Of a DNA stretch of 64,000 nucleotides, positions 34,292 through 43,515 are shown piece after piece. The position numbers and the translations under genes were made by a program. Source of the DNA: Chloroflexi bacterium AL-N1 (GTDB lineage: Bacteria > Chloroflexota > Chloroflexia > Chloroflexales > Roseiflexaceae); NCBI GenBank assembly GCA_013122435.1, contig WYDT01000004.1:310001-374000 (forward strand), read 5' to 3'. The notes under the pieces were generated by a model. That model made no database searches and was not told where the DNA came from. It saw nothing but the letters and a program-made list of their open reading frames with translations. The stretch's first letter is position 1; each line of letters begins with the position of its first letter.

Positions 34292-35353
34292 ATGAATCTC
34301 CATCGAATTATTGCATTCTTTCTGTGTTTATGTTTTCTTCCCCTTTTCTCTCCACCAACCACATCAGCCAATACTCGTGCCGGACAGCCTATATTGTTTG
34401 CAGAAACTGGACATACGTTAGCGTATAACTTTCGCCATTTTTACGAACGGCAAGGTGGATTGCCTATCTTTGGATTTCCGATAACCGAAGTTTTTATAGA
34501 AAATGGACGACCAGTACAATATTTTGAACGCGCACGTCTTGAATGGCATGCAGATGTCGGACGCACATTAGTTACACATCTAGGGCGATGGGCAGCACAA
34601 AGTCATGGAGGGCATCCTGCATTTCAGCCTGTATCTGCTGCTCCTGCAGATACCACCTATATTCCAGAAACACAACACAGTGTCAATGCTGTCTTTCAGG
34701 AATTCTGGCGCAACAATGGTGGATTAATGACTTTCGGGTTTCCTATTTCTGAACAATTTATGGAACGGAATCCTCAAGATGGGCAAGAGTACTTGGTGCA
34801 ATACTTTGAACGTACCCGCTTTGAATATCATCCAGAATTGGCAGGTGAATATCAGGTTTTGCTTGGGCATTTAGGTCGCCAACATCTTGCGGAGAATAAT
34901 GTACCAGACTGGGCATTACAACCTGTGTATGACACGAACATGGCGTGGATGGGTGTTCGACCGCACCATATTACCATTCCACGCATTGGGGTTGATGTCA
35001 CGATTGCCGGAACCGGATTTAGCTATGGTGAGTGGGATGTCCCTCGTTATACCGCCGCACACTACTGGCCTATATCGGCACACCCAGGAACAGCAGGAAA
35101 TATCATTGTTGCAGGGCATGTTGGGTATCAAGGAACGATCTTTAATCAACTTCCCAACGTGCAAATGGGAGATGAGATTTTCCTGGCCGTGGGGCAACAG
35201 AATCACCGCTATGTTGTTCAAGAAGTATTAACCCTGCTCCCGTCTGATACATGGGTCATGGATAGAACCAGCACAGAAACCCTTACGCTTATCACGTGTG
35301 TGCCAATTGGGGTGTATTCACATCGTCTGATTGTACGTGCGGACCCAGCGTAA
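34292..35353 (+). CDS. Sortase with two N-terminal surface repeats
   Basis: The 353-residue protein has a signal peptide (IIAFFLCLCFLPLFSPPTTSA) and two copies of the GHS/FGYP/YFER module (~35-115, FAETGHTLAYNFRHFYERQG; ~125-205, FQEFWRNNGGLMTFGFPISE with VQYFERTRFEYHPELAG). A class D/E-like sortase domain follows (~228-353) with catalytic His276 in IIVAGHVGYQG, Cys336 in LTLITCVPIG and Arg345 in HRLIVRA. Sortases cut a sorting signal and join the protein to another surface group. Having surface repeats on the enzyme itself is unusual. ATG 34292 is used because GGAG lies seven bases before it and it starts the signal peptide. The glycosidase at 25686-27683 carries the same modules. Confidence 0.88.
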   Translation: MNLHRIIAFFLCLCFLPLFSPPTTSANTRAGQPILFAETGHTLAYNFRHFYERQGGLPIFGFPITEVFIENGRPVQYFERARLEWHADVGRTLVTHLGRWAAQSHGGHPAFQPVSAAPADTTYIPETQHSVNAVFQEFWRNNGGLMTFGFPISEQFMERNPQDGQEYLVQYFERTRFEYHPELAGEYQVLLGHLGRQHLAENNVPDWALQPVYDTNMAWMGVRPHHITIPRIGVDVTIAGTGFSYGEWDVPRYTAAHYWPISAHPGTAGNIIVAGHVGYQGTIFNQLPNVQMGDEIFLAVGQQNHRYVVQEVLTLLPSDTWVMDRTSTETLTLITCVPIGVYSHRLIVRADPA

Positions 35354-35363
35354 TAAAGCCCAA

Positions 35364-35392
35364 TTGACAATATGTTGCTTATCTATTATGCT
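35364..35392 (+). promoter_or_regulatory. Consensus promoter for the T-box/aspS unit
   Basis: TTGACA (35364-35369), a 17-base spacer and TATGCT (35387-35392) form a strong sigma-70-type promoter. Transcription would begin near 35400, just ahead of the T-box leader. Confidence 0.75.
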
Positions 35393-35399
35393 CGACCTA

Positions 35400-35667
35400 G
35401 TAAAACGTTAATGGAGAATAGTAACAGGTTTAATGCGAATACAGAGAGCCACCAGTGCTGAGAACGTGGCATCTAAACCCTGTGAAAGACCCTCCTGAGT
35501 GCGGAGAAAAACGACTATTTGTCCAGTAAGCTCCGACGTTTCGCCCTCGTTATCGGGCGCGAGGCTATTGCTATCACACCTATAGCAGTAGTAAAGTGCG
35601 GTGGCACCACGAATAGCCCCCCTCGTCCGCACAACGAGGGGGTTGTTGATTCGTAAGAGGTGTCACT
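35400..35667 (+). promoter_or_regulatory. T-box riboswitch leader of the aspartyl-tRNA synthetase gene
   Basis: The leader has the main T-box landmarks. The Stem I base is GGAG (35413-35416) with CTCC (35492-35495), an AGTA motif (35420-35423) lies in the specifier loop, and ACAGG pairs with CCTGT above it. A distal GCTGAGAAC loop sits on a GCCAC/GTGGC stem. The T-box core GGTGGCACCACG is at 35600-35611. The terminator stem CCCCCTCGT/ACGAGGGGG is at 35618-35642. Opposite AGTA the loop reads GAAAGAC, so the specifier codon is best read as GAC (Asp) at 35488-35490, agreeing with the downstream gene. Uncharged tRNA-Asp would then favour the antiterminator and raise synthesis of the enzyme. Confidence 0.9.
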
Positions 35668-36978
35668 ATGAAAGAAACCAAACGTATTTGGACGACCGAG
35701 GTTACATACCATGTTGGGAAAAGGGTCTGTCTCGCAGGATGGCTACATCATTTGCGTGCATTAAAACAGGTGAGTTTTCTCATTTTACGTGATGGTAAAG
35801 GGACAATGCAGATTGTTGTTGAAGACCCACAGCTTATTGAACAACTTACTCAGCTTCAGCGTGAGTCGGTTCTGGTGGTAGAAGGGCAGGTTGTTGCCAA
35901 TCCCCAGGCACCAGGAGGCGTTGAAATTCAGCATCCCAGCATCACTGTCGTATCCTCCACAAATACTCCACCCCCTATTGAGCTTTTTCGACCCACTATC
36001 AAAGCGCATCTGCCAACCATTCTCGATCACGCTCCCGTTGCGTTACGCCATCCGTGCTGGCGAGAACGCCACAGAATTTCTGCAGCGTCGATGCATGGAT
36101 TCCGTAAAGCGTTAGAACAACGTGATTTTGTAGAAATCCAAACGCCCAAAATCGTCGGGGCAGCGACCGAGGGAGGAGCAAATGTTTTTGAGATAAACTA
36201 TTTTGGCAAATCAGCTTATCTCTCACAAAGTCCACAACTGTACAAACAAGTAATGGTGGGGGTCTTTGAACGTGTGTTTGAGGTTGGTCCCGTATTTCGT
36301 GCTGAACTCCATGACACATCACGCCACAGTAACGAGTATGTCTCACTTGATGTTGAGTTTGGGTTTATTCACAATCATATCACCATTATGCATCTCCTCA
36401 CAGAAGTGCTACGTGAGATGATCTTAGCTATTCGTGAACGAGTAGCGCAATCTGTAGCATTGTTGCAAGCTAACATTCCTGAAGTACCACAAGAGATACC
36501 AACCATTCATTTTACTGAAGCACAAGAGCTTATCACACAAGCCACTGGGGAAAATTTACAGAACGAACCAGATTTGGCGCCTGCCCATGAACGTTGGTTA
36601 GGTGCCTGGGCGCAACGAGAATATAGCTCTGACTTTCTCTTTGTCACAGGATATCCAATGGTGAAAAGGCCCTTCTACACACATCCAGATCCACTTCAAC
36701 CACTATACTCTAATAGTTTCGACCTCCTCTTTCGGGGATTAGAATTGGTGACGGGCGGACAGCGTCTCCATCAACATGCGGATTACATGGTAGCGATCCA
36801 AGAACGAGGAATGAAAGCTGAATTACTCGAATGGTATTTGGAAGCATTTAAGCACGGTATGCCGCCACACGGTGGCTTCGCCATCGGGTTAGAACGTTGG
36901 GTATCACGATTGCTGGAAATATCAAACATTCGAGAAACTACACTCTTCCCACGTGATCAAACACGACTCGTACCATAA
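35668..36978 (+). CDS. aspS: Archaeal-type aspartyl-tRNA synthetase (AspRS2)
   Basis: The 436-residue class IIb synthetase has an OB-fold anticodon domain (~1-110; VGKRVCLAGWLHHLRALKQV, ESVLVVEGQVVANPQAPGG) and a catalytic domain with motif 1 around FVEIQTPKIVGAATEGGANVF, FGKSAYLSQSPQLYKQ, motif 2 VFEVGPVFRAE and motif 3 GGFAIGLERWVSRLL with the ending SNIRETTLFPRDQTRLVP. The short length and lack of the GAD insertion mark the archaeal/eukaryal form rather than the ~590-residue bacterial form. AspRS2 enzymes are often non-discriminating and also charge tRNA-Asn for the transamidation route; whether this one is cannot be seen directly. It is under a T-box with an apparent Asp specifier. Confidence 0.88.
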   Translation: MKETKRIWTTEVTYHVGKRVCLAGWLHHLRALKQVSFLILRDGKGTMQIVVEDPQLIEQLTQLQRESVLVVEGQVVANPQAPGGVEIQHPSITVVSSTNTPPPIELFRPTIKAHLPTILDHAPVALRHPCWRERHRISAASMHGFRKALEQRDFVEIQTPKIVGAATEGGANVFEINYFGKSAYLSQSPQLYKQVMVGVFERVFEVGPVFRAELHDTSRHSNEYVSLDVEFGFIHNHITIMHLLTEVLREMILAIRERVAQSVALLQANIPEVPQEIPTIHFTEAQELITQATGENLQNEPDLAPAHERWLGAWAQREYSSDFLFVTGYPMVKRPFYTHPDPLQPLYSNSFDLLFRGLELVTGGQRLHQHADYMVAIQERGMKAELLEWYLEAFKHGMPPHGGFAIGLERWVSRLLEISNIRETTLFPRDQTRLVP

Positions 36979-36991
36979 GAGAACTATCAGG

Positions 36992-37022
36992 CCAGCGTCA
37001 TCCTGTTGAGTGGTGACGCTGG
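36992..37022. terminator. Inverted repeat between convergent aspS and ABC permease
   Basis: CCAGCGTCA (36992-37000) pairs perfectly with TGACGCTGG (37014-37022) over a 13-base loop, 13 bases after the aspS stop. The U-tract is weak, so it may serve both directions imperfectly. Confidence 0.6.
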
Positions 37023-37059
37023 TTCACATGTCAATATGACCATACTACCGGCAACAACG

Positions 37060-37893
37060 CTATAGATCACGACGTCCAAATACATACATGGACATTAACA
37101 GTGCAACACCTATGTATACCATTGCATACACAACCATAGCGGGGCTTGGAACAGAAGAGACAGTGAATGGCGACGGAAGCGCATTAGCTATAGGTGGTTG
37201 CATAAGATGAGAAGCCCTCCCCCAGAGCGCCTCAACTGGCATGATTAAACTCGAAACAATACCTACGCGAAGCGCAGCCGAAGATTGCAGAATAGCACCT
37301 ATCTGTTCGACCCACACCCCAATAAAAGCCAACCCATAGAGCATGAATAACGCCACACCATTCGTGAGTGTGGAGAATAACGTACCGCCCAGTAGTGACA
37401 GTGAGATCAGGACCAAGGCTTGCAACCAAAGCAAAAAGAGACCTTGTAAGAGATTAGGCGGTGCATACCCCGAGACAACATATACGATGGCAACAATTCC
37501 ACCACTTAAGAGGCTTAGATATAGTCCCATCATAACGGCATAACCTAACCATTTGCCCAGAATAACCTGCCACCGCCGAATAGGTTTGGTGACAATGGAT
37601 TGAATTGTATGTGATGTAATTTCACCGGAAACAGTATCGACCGATGTAAAGATAGCCAGCATGATCGCCAGAAAATGCACCACATACAGGCCAGCGAGGG
37701 TCACAAAATTCCGAATGGGGGTTGCAGTAAAATCGGGAAATTCCTCACGCGTAATTTCATTGTTAATGAGGACAAAACCGACACTAAACAAAATAAGAAA
37801 CAAGAGCCCTATAGTCAAAGCAGCTACCACCATACGACGACGGCGCGCCTCCTGAAACGTTAGCCAGGTGAGGGTTATAACATTATTCAACAT
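37060..37893 (-). CDS. ABC-2 type permease (NosY-like), without adjacent ATPase
   Basis: The 277-residue protein has six predicted membrane helices. It matches the ABC-2/NosY permease family: an N-terminal cytosolic helix (LTWLTFQEARRRRM), the loop SVDTVSGEITSHTIQSIVTKPIRR, KWLGYAVMMGLYL, and a C-terminal FGRRDL tail, which in this family is the usual DF/RRDL ending. ATG 37893 has AGAGG. ABC-2 permeases need an ATP-binding subunit, normally the neighbouring gene; none is present beside it, so the partner must be encoded elsewhere. Confidence 0.85.
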   Translation of the reverse strand: MLNNVITLTWLTFQEARRRRMVVAALTIGLLFLILFSVGFVLINNEITREEFPDFTATPIRNFVTLAGLYVVHFLAIMLAIFTSVDTVSGEITSHTIQSIVTKPIRRWQVILGKWLGYAVMMGLYLSLLSGGIVAIVYVVSGYAPPNLLQGLFLLWLQALVLISLSLLGGTLFSTLTNGVALFMLYGLAFIGVWVEQIGAILQSSAALRVGIVSSLIMPVEALWGRASHLMQPPIANALPSPFTVSSVPSPAMVVYAMVYIGVALLMSMYVFGRRDL

Positions 37894-38076
37894 ATACCTC
37901 TATAATTACTGTGACAAGCCAAAGGATGTGAAGGACACAGCTTGCTCGATACACACCAACTACAACTATATTGCAATGCTTGAAATACCTACAAAATATT
38001 AGACGAACAATGTCATGATTTTGTGGCAGCATCAGCATAATCGATTACGACATCAATGATACGAACTTTGTATTTT

Positions 38077-38105
38077 ATTGTATTTCACATTACCATACTA
38101 TAATA
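38077..38105 (+). promoter_or_regulatory. Possible promoter upstream of the XPB helicase
   Basis: TTGTAT (38077-38082), 17 bases, then TAATAT (38100-38105), 27 bases before the start codon. The sequence here is very AT-rich, so chance matches are possible. Confidence 0.4.
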
Positions 38106-38131
38106 TTCGTCATGGTGAGAAATGATATAGT

Positions 38132-39811
38132 ATGATCTTAGAATATTACCATTCAACCAACCCACTGATTGTGCAGAGCGATCTTACCATTCTGCTAGAG
38201 ATTGACAATCCACGTGCGTCAGATGCACGTAGCGCTATTGCCACCTTTGCAGAACTCGAAAAAAGCCCTGAATTGATTCACACCTATCGAATAACTCCCC
38301 TCTCTCTATGGAGTGCCGCAGCTACAGGTTTGTCAGCAACAGACGTACTTGAACGACTGCACATGTTTGCAAAATACCCCCTTACTGAAACCATCACTGA
38401 TACGGTCCGGGCACTTATTGAGCGTTGGGGAAAATTACAAATGACAATCGAGCATACTGAGTTACGGTTTGTCTCAGATGATGCGGCACTGCTCGCTCAA
38501 CTTGCTCAACATCCCGAGATTGCCCCACTTCTCTCCAAGCCTCTGGGAGCACATACCTATGTTGTTTCACCCATCAACAGAGGGAATTTAAAACAACGTC
38601 TCATGGCCTTAGATTGGCCCATCGAGGACCTGGCAGGCTATACGGATGGCAACATATGCACCATCAATCTACGTACTGAGACGTTCAAGATACGAGATTA
38701 TCAATCTACGGCTGCTGAGGCGTTCTATGCAAACGGGGATGTCTGCGGTGGTGCTGGTATCATCGTATTGCCACCAGGTGCAGGGAAAACCATTGTCGGT
38801 ATAGCCGTTATGTCACTTATCAATCAATCAACGCTCATTTTGACTACTAATAATACATCCGTTAACCAGTGGCATAGAGAGCTGCTCCAAAAGACTCACT
38901 TGGACAACGCTCATATCGCTAGATACGTCGGTGAGGAAAAAGGCATTGCCCCAATCACTATTTCTACATACCAGATGTTGATATATCGACCACCACAAAC
39001 CGATGGCTTTCCACACCTGCGCCTATTGAATGAGCAAAATTGGGGTCTCATTATCTATGATGAAGTCCATCTCCTTCCTGCACCTGTTTTTCGCACAACA
39101 GCGTATCTTCAAAGTCGACGCAGGCTTGGTTTGACTGCTACCTTGGTGCGTGAGGATGGCCGTGAAGGGGATGTATTTGCCCTGATTGGGCCTAAAAAAT
39201 TTGAAGTTCCCTGGCGGGTTTTGGAACAAGCGGGATGGATTGCAGTTGCACATTGTATAGAAGTACGTGTCGATTTGATGGCAGAAGAACGGAGCACCTA
39301 TGTAACAGCTGAAAAACGAGACATATACCGTATTGCCGCAGAAAACCCACGTAAGATGCCATTGCTTCAGGCTATTCTCCAAAGGCATCCACATACCCAA
39401 ACGCTGATCATCGGCCAATACCTACGTCAACTTGAGCAGATTGCACAAAAACTCAATACACCATTGATTACTGGCAAAACACCTCAACCTGAACGAGAGC
39501 GCCTGTTTGAAACCTTTCGTCGTGGGGAGATTAGTACACTCGTTATCTCACGTGTAGGTAATTTTGCGCTAGACCTACCAGACGCAGATCTGCTGATACA
39601 GGTTTCGGGGACATTTGGATCACGTCAAGAAGAAGCACAACGTCTTGGTCGCGTACTACGACCTAAATCAGATGGGCGGCAGGCCTATTTCTATACATTG
39701 GTTACACGAGACACACGAGAACTTGAGTTTGCCCACAATCGCCAATTGTTTTTAGTTGAACAGGGATATAATTATCACATTCATGATGCGAGTGAATTTC
39801 TTGATAGCTAA
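38132..39811 (+). CDS. XPB/Ssl2-type DNA helicase
   Basis: The 559-residue SF2 helicase has an N-terminal damage-recognition-like region (~1-185), then RecA1 with KIRDYQSTAAEAF (Q-type motif), Walker A LPPGAGKT (~215-222), DEVH box in IIYDEVHLLPA, and the motif III-region GLTATLVREDGRE carrying the RED element typical of XPB. RecA2 has LIIGQYLRQLEQIAQKL, NFALDLPDADLLIQ and motif VI QRLGRVLRPK. Bacterial XPB homologues unwind DNA 3' to 5' in repair or transcription. There is no adjacent nuclease (such as Bax1 in archaea). It is convergent with the PurD-like gene, whose stop is six bases away. Confidence 0.92.
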   Translation: MILEYYHSTNPLIVQSDLTILLEIDNPRASDARSAIATFAELEKSPELIHTYRITPLSLWSAAATGLSATDVLERLHMFAKYPLTETITDTVRALIERWGKLQMTIEHTELRFVSDDAALLAQLAQHPEIAPLLSKPLGAHTYVVSPINRGNLKQRLMALDWPIEDLAGYTDGNICTINLRTETFKIRDYQSTAAEAFYANGDVCGGAGIIVLPPGAGKTIVGIAVMSLINQSTLILTTNNTSVNQWHRELLQKTHLDNAHIARYVGEEKGIAPITISTYQMLIYRPPQTDGFPHLRLLNEQNWGLIIYDEVHLLPAPVFRTTAYLQSRRRLGLTATLVREDGREGDVFALIGPKKFEVPWRVLEQAGWIAVAHCIEVRVDLMAEERSTYVTAEKRDIYRIAAENPRKMPLLQAILQRHPHTQTLIIGQYLRQLEQIAQKLNTPLITGKTPQPERERLFETFRRGEISTLVISRVGNFALDLPDADLLIQVSGTFGSRQEEAQRLGRVLRPKSDGRQAYFYTLVTRDTRELEFAHNRQLFLVEQGYNYHIHDASEFLDS

Positions 39812-39816
39812 ATCCA

Positions 39817-41148
39817 TCAACTAAATTCTTTGGCACCAATATCGGTACGGAATGAACGTCCACCAAATACAATACGTTCAGCATTTCTTAAAGCTTTTTG
39901 ATGAGCCGCAACCAGTGTCGTTGCCATCACGACGATAGTAAGCGGATGTCCTCCAGCCACATGTAACGTATTATTTGGAATAGTTCCGACCAACATACCT
40001 AGCAAAGAAGAAGATCGATTAGAGCGAGGAGTATAGGTGAGAGAAGAAGGATTTTCAGTGGCATTGTGAAATACCCGTACGCCTTCATCAAGATCCTCCA
40101 GACCCTGAATAAGGCCACCAGTAGCAAAATGGTGTGGATATCCTTGAGCAAACAAACCAATACCAACACTAGGCGTCGGTGACCACGTTGGCCAGGGATA
40201 ATCGTGCAACCTTTGGGAAATCATTGCTTGTATCCACGGTAACAAATCATCTTCTAACCGAGGAAGCACTACTTGTGCCTCGCCCTCACGCAGACTACAA
40301 CGCAAACCTGTTAAACGTGGGCCATTGTTTGTAACAATGCAATCAACACCTAAAATACCCCAGTACGGTAAGTCTTCCTTGGCTAGCCCTTCCACAGTCG
40401 GTAAAATAAATTTCTGATGGAGATAATCTCTTAGGAGATATGCAAAGCGAGACTCGCCAGTATGAGCACCGATACCAGGGGCAAAAGCACCTTGATCGCC
40501 AACCTCAGTTTTATCATACAGACGAGTCGCAAGTAGGGGAACAGCAGTTCGTCCATCGGTAAATGCCGACAAAACCACACGTGGCCCTTGCAAATATTGT
40601 TCTATCACAACACCATCATTTGGTCCTTCTAATGGACGTGCAGCAAAAAGATCGCGTAAACCAATCAATGCGGCATGCCGTTCGTGGTAGATGACTTCAC
40701 CAGCAACTGGATGGTCAGCTTTGATGCATAAGGGGAGCGGTTGTATGGCCAGATATTTCTCAGCAGTGGCAAGATTTGTAAAAGCGCGACCTGGCGCTGT
40801 TGGCAACTGATGTTGCAACATAAATTCCTTTGCCCGACAGCGGCTATGCGCTAAAACGGTAGAACGCTGCGAAGGGCCACAAACTCCAACGTGAAACGCG
40901 ACCACTTCGTCAACCACACCTTGTTGAAGTGGTCGGCTACTTGCTGGCACAATAATATCCACACCTTCGTCAAAAACCCAACGAGCTATTGTCGCAGGAT
41001 CATCCGACTCCAGGTCAACTGAAGGCGCAATCTGACCGGTTCCACCATTCCCTGGCATGCAGATAATTTCACTAACTAATGGACTGTTAAACAGCTTCCA
41101 CACGAGCGCATGGGCACGTCCATCATTGCCAAGCACAAGGACTTTCAT
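39817..41148 (-). CDS. Divergent PurD-like ATP-grasp protein (GAR synthetase family)
   Basis: The 443-residue protein aligns along its length with phosphoribosylamine-glycine ligase: GNDGRAHALVWKLFNSP at the start, GVDIIVPASS, VGVCGPSQRSTVLAHS, GVVIEQYLQGPRVVLSAFTDG, YWGILGVDCIV and a C-terminal block with GHPLTIVVMATTLVAAHQKA. However, key positions differ from canonical PurD: GSGGREHA is GNDGRAHA, the metal-binding GDPETQ reads REGEAQ, and the GPNTGGMGAYSP loop reads GAFAPGIGAHTG. The fold is probably kept but the reaction may not be glycinamide ribotide synthesis. A neofunctionalised paralogue is possible (inference). No other purine genes are nearby. Confidence 0.75.
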   Translation of the reverse strand: MKVLVLGNDGRAHALVWKLFNSPLVSEIICMPGNGGTGQIAPSVDLESDDPATIARWVFDEGVDIIVPASSRPLQQGVVDEVVAFHVGVCGPSQRSTVLAHSRCRAKEFMLQHQLPTAPGRAFTNLATAEKYLAIQPLPLCIKADHPVAGEVIYHERHAALIGLRDLFAARPLEGPNDGVVIEQYLQGPRVVLSAFTDGRTAVPLLATRLYDKTEVGDQGAFAPGIGAHTGESRFAYLLRDYLHQKFILPTVEGLAKEDLPYWGILGVDCIVTNNGPRLTGLRCSLREGEAQVVLPRLEDDLLPWIQAMISQRLHDYPWPTWSPTPSVGIGLFAQGYPHHFATGGLIQGLEDLDEGVRVFHNATENPSSLTYTPRSNRSSSLLGMLVGTIPNNTLHVAGGHPLTIVVMATTLVAAHQKALRNAERIVFGGRSFRTDIGAKEFS

Positions 41149-41453
41149 TACTGATACCTACACAATATTAAAGGCCACACTAACCATTATATTAAACCGC
41201 ATTATAGCATGGGGTGCCTTGATAAAATGACATCCTGAATTCACTTTATCAACCTCTAGAAACACTCACATTGATCAAGCATGCTATACTAATTTCATAT
41301 CTACAATGCTTTGCAACTTGGTTGCTAGATTGTTCGTAACATGATTACAGGATCAGTAAGAGTAGTTTACAAAGTTCTGTTGATCACTTGTACTATACAA
41401 CACAGGCATTTGTTTATGAAACTGTCTGTTTTGAGATATTAAGGAGTCATCAT

Positions 41454-42731
41454 ATGGCCGATGAAGTCAATCTTCAGATTGCATTGGCACGTCCATACCT
41501 ACCTGCCACAAACACACCACAGATTGCCTATCTGTTACTCGAGATCATGCCAAATCAGACGATGGCCCAAGTGCGAATGCCTGTCAATGTTTGTTTTGTG
41601 CTCGACCGTAGTGGTTCGATGAAAGGTGACAAGATCGACCGTGTTCGACGTGCTACGATGCAAGCGCTCGATCTTCTTGATGGACAGGATATTGTTTCAG
41701 TTGTCATCTTCGATCATCGTAGTGATATACTTATCCCAGCAACCCCTGTGGTTAATCGTCGGGAGATACAAGAGCGAATCAGCCGACTTCGTGATGCTGG
41801 CGGCACGAAGATCGCCCCTGCTATCGAAAAAGGGCTTCGAGAGATCAATAATGGTCATGCAGAAGCCATTCGTCGTATGGTACTCCTGACAGACGGTCAG
41901 ACGGAGAATGAGTCAGATTGTCTGCACCGTGCTGATGATGCCGGAAAGCAGCATGTTCCGATCACTGCACTTGGTGTTGGAAAAGATTGGAATGAAGATC
42001 TGTTGATCGATATGGCCAATCGGTCTGGTGGAACAGCAGATTATATCAATACACCTGACAAAATTGTTGATTACTTTCAAAATACTGTACAACGAGCACA
42101 GGCAACCGCTGTTCGAAATACCTCAGCTACATTACGCCTGGTTCAAGGAGTTACGCCGCGCGCGGTTTGGCAAGTCATTCCTCTGATCAATAACCTGGGG
42201 TACCAACCAATATCAGATCGTGACGTTACGGTACCGCTGGGAGAATTAGAAACAGGGAGCGGGCGTACCCTGCTCATCGAATTGGTCGTTGATCCGCGCC
42301 CAAATGGGCAGTATCGTATTGGACAGGCAGAAATCACCTACGATATCCCTGTACTACAGCGACAACAACAAAAAGTTCGCACAGATATTATGTTAACCTT
42401 CACCTCGGATGCAGACCTTGCAAATCAGGTGAACCCACCTGTCATGAATATCGTTGAAAAAGTCAGTGCATTCAAATTGCAAACACGGGCACTACAAGAT
42501 ATTCAGGCAGGCGATATAGGAAGCGCAACCCAAAAACTGCAGAGTGCCGTCACACGGTTACTTAGTCAGGGTGAAGCCGAACTGGCCCAAACAATGCAGC
42601 AAGAGATCGCCAATCTGGAACAAACTGGTCAGATTTCAAGTGAGGGACAAAAAACCATGAAATTTGGCACACGCAAGACCGTCCGCCTGAGCGATCTTGA
42701 TTTGCCAGAAGAATTACGTAATAAAACCTAG
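41454..42731 (+). CDS. VWA-domain protein
   Basis: The 425-residue protein has a von Willebrand A domain at ~40-205 with a complete MIDAS: D-x-S-x-S in FVLDRSGSMKG, the Thr in RDAGGTKIAPAIEKG, and the Asp in LLTDGQTENES. It is followed by a beta-rich region (~215-330) and a helical, Gln-rich part (AFKLQTRALQDIQAGDIGSA, LSQGEAELAQTMQQE). There is no signal peptide, so it is probably cytosolic. ATG 41454 has AAGGAG seven bases upstream. Similar Chloroflexota proteins occur near kinases or FHA proteins, but here it is a lone gene and the partner is unknown. Confidence 0.88.
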   Translation: MADEVNLQIALARPYLPATNTPQIAYLLLEIMPNQTMAQVRMPVNVCFVLDRSGSMKGDKIDRVRRATMQALDLLDGQDIVSVVIFDHRSDILIPATPVVNRREIQERISRLRDAGGTKIAPAIEKGLREINNGHAEAIRRMVLLTDGQTENESDCLHRADDAGKQHVPITALGVGKDWNEDLLIDMANRSGGTADYINTPDKIVDYFQNTVQRAQATAVRNTSATLRLVQGVTPRAVWQVIPLINNLGYQPISDRDVTVPLGELETGSGRTLLIELVVDPRPNGQYRIGQAEITYDIPVLQRQQQKVRTDIMLTFTSDADLANQVNPPVMNIVEKVSAFKLQTRALQDIQAGDIGSATQKLQSAVTRLLSQGEAELAQTMQQEIANLEQTGQISSEGQKTMKFGTRKTVRLSDLDLPEELRNKT

Positions 42732-42759
42732 ATATCCATGATGTCTCATAAACACTTCA

Positions 42760-42825
42760 AGACCATAGAGGTTTTTATCGCCCGAATTCAATTCCTATTT
42801 TTGGTGATAAAAACCTTTGGGGTCT
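42760..42825 (+). terminator. Long hairpin after the VWA gene
   Basis: AGGTTTTTATC (42769-42779) is perfectly complementary to 42806-42816. AGACC (42760-42764) pairs with GGTCT (42821-42825) outside it, with internal loops between. It lies about 30 bases past the stop codon and probably ends transcription. Confidence 0.55.
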
Positions 42826-43515
42826 GGTTTCTCACAACTGCGTAGGTCCTAAGAGTTCCTTTCACGTACTTTATTACGAGATGTTCTGAATTCCATGTGC
42901 ATATCTCAATAAAATTGATTAAAGTGTCATTTTTATATCAGAAACGCTTGACACATACGGAATTCCTCCCCAAGAGATGCTTGGCTTTATAAGTGTCATT
43001 GACCCCGATCATTTGGGCAAGACATACCACACATGTACATAACTTATCAACATTCAGCACTTCACTACTGTTTATTAGAACACAGCTACACATACTCATC
43101 ATCAGGCTCGTTTACAACACAACTTTTTCAGTTGCACTGTGCAATGCAGTGAGTAGTTTAATGTTCACAAAGCATCAGAAGGTTGAGTATATGATTACAT
43201 ATATCCCGTATCATAGGTCATTTCCAAACGTTATATATGTAGGATTAGCACACAAAAATAAGTAGTGTTGGTAAGTAACACTTTATTCATTTTTGTATCC
43301 AAGATGTACAAGTCTTGATCACATAAATAGTACACAATAGCATACAGAAAGATCGAACCTTAGATACAATTATACGTATCTCCGGGTAGAGTATCGAACG
43401 ACAAAATGGCAATAATATGTTTTATCGTGAATAAACTTATTTACTCTATAGAATCAAAAACTGTTAGACTGCACTGTGCATTAAATCACAGTTACCTCCA
43501 TTCGGAGATGTCGTT
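42826..43515. other. Long AT-rich intergenic region
   Basis: Some 690 bases upstream of the HAMP/PAS kinase. A 90-codon frame (42993-43265) has no ribosome-binding site or family features and is judged random. Possible regulatory sequence of the kinase lies here, but no single convincing site was found. Confidence 0.45.

Noticed and set aside
42993..43265. A 90-codon plus-strand frame in the long gap
   Set aside because: No ribosome-binding site, no recognised domain, AT-rich random composition.
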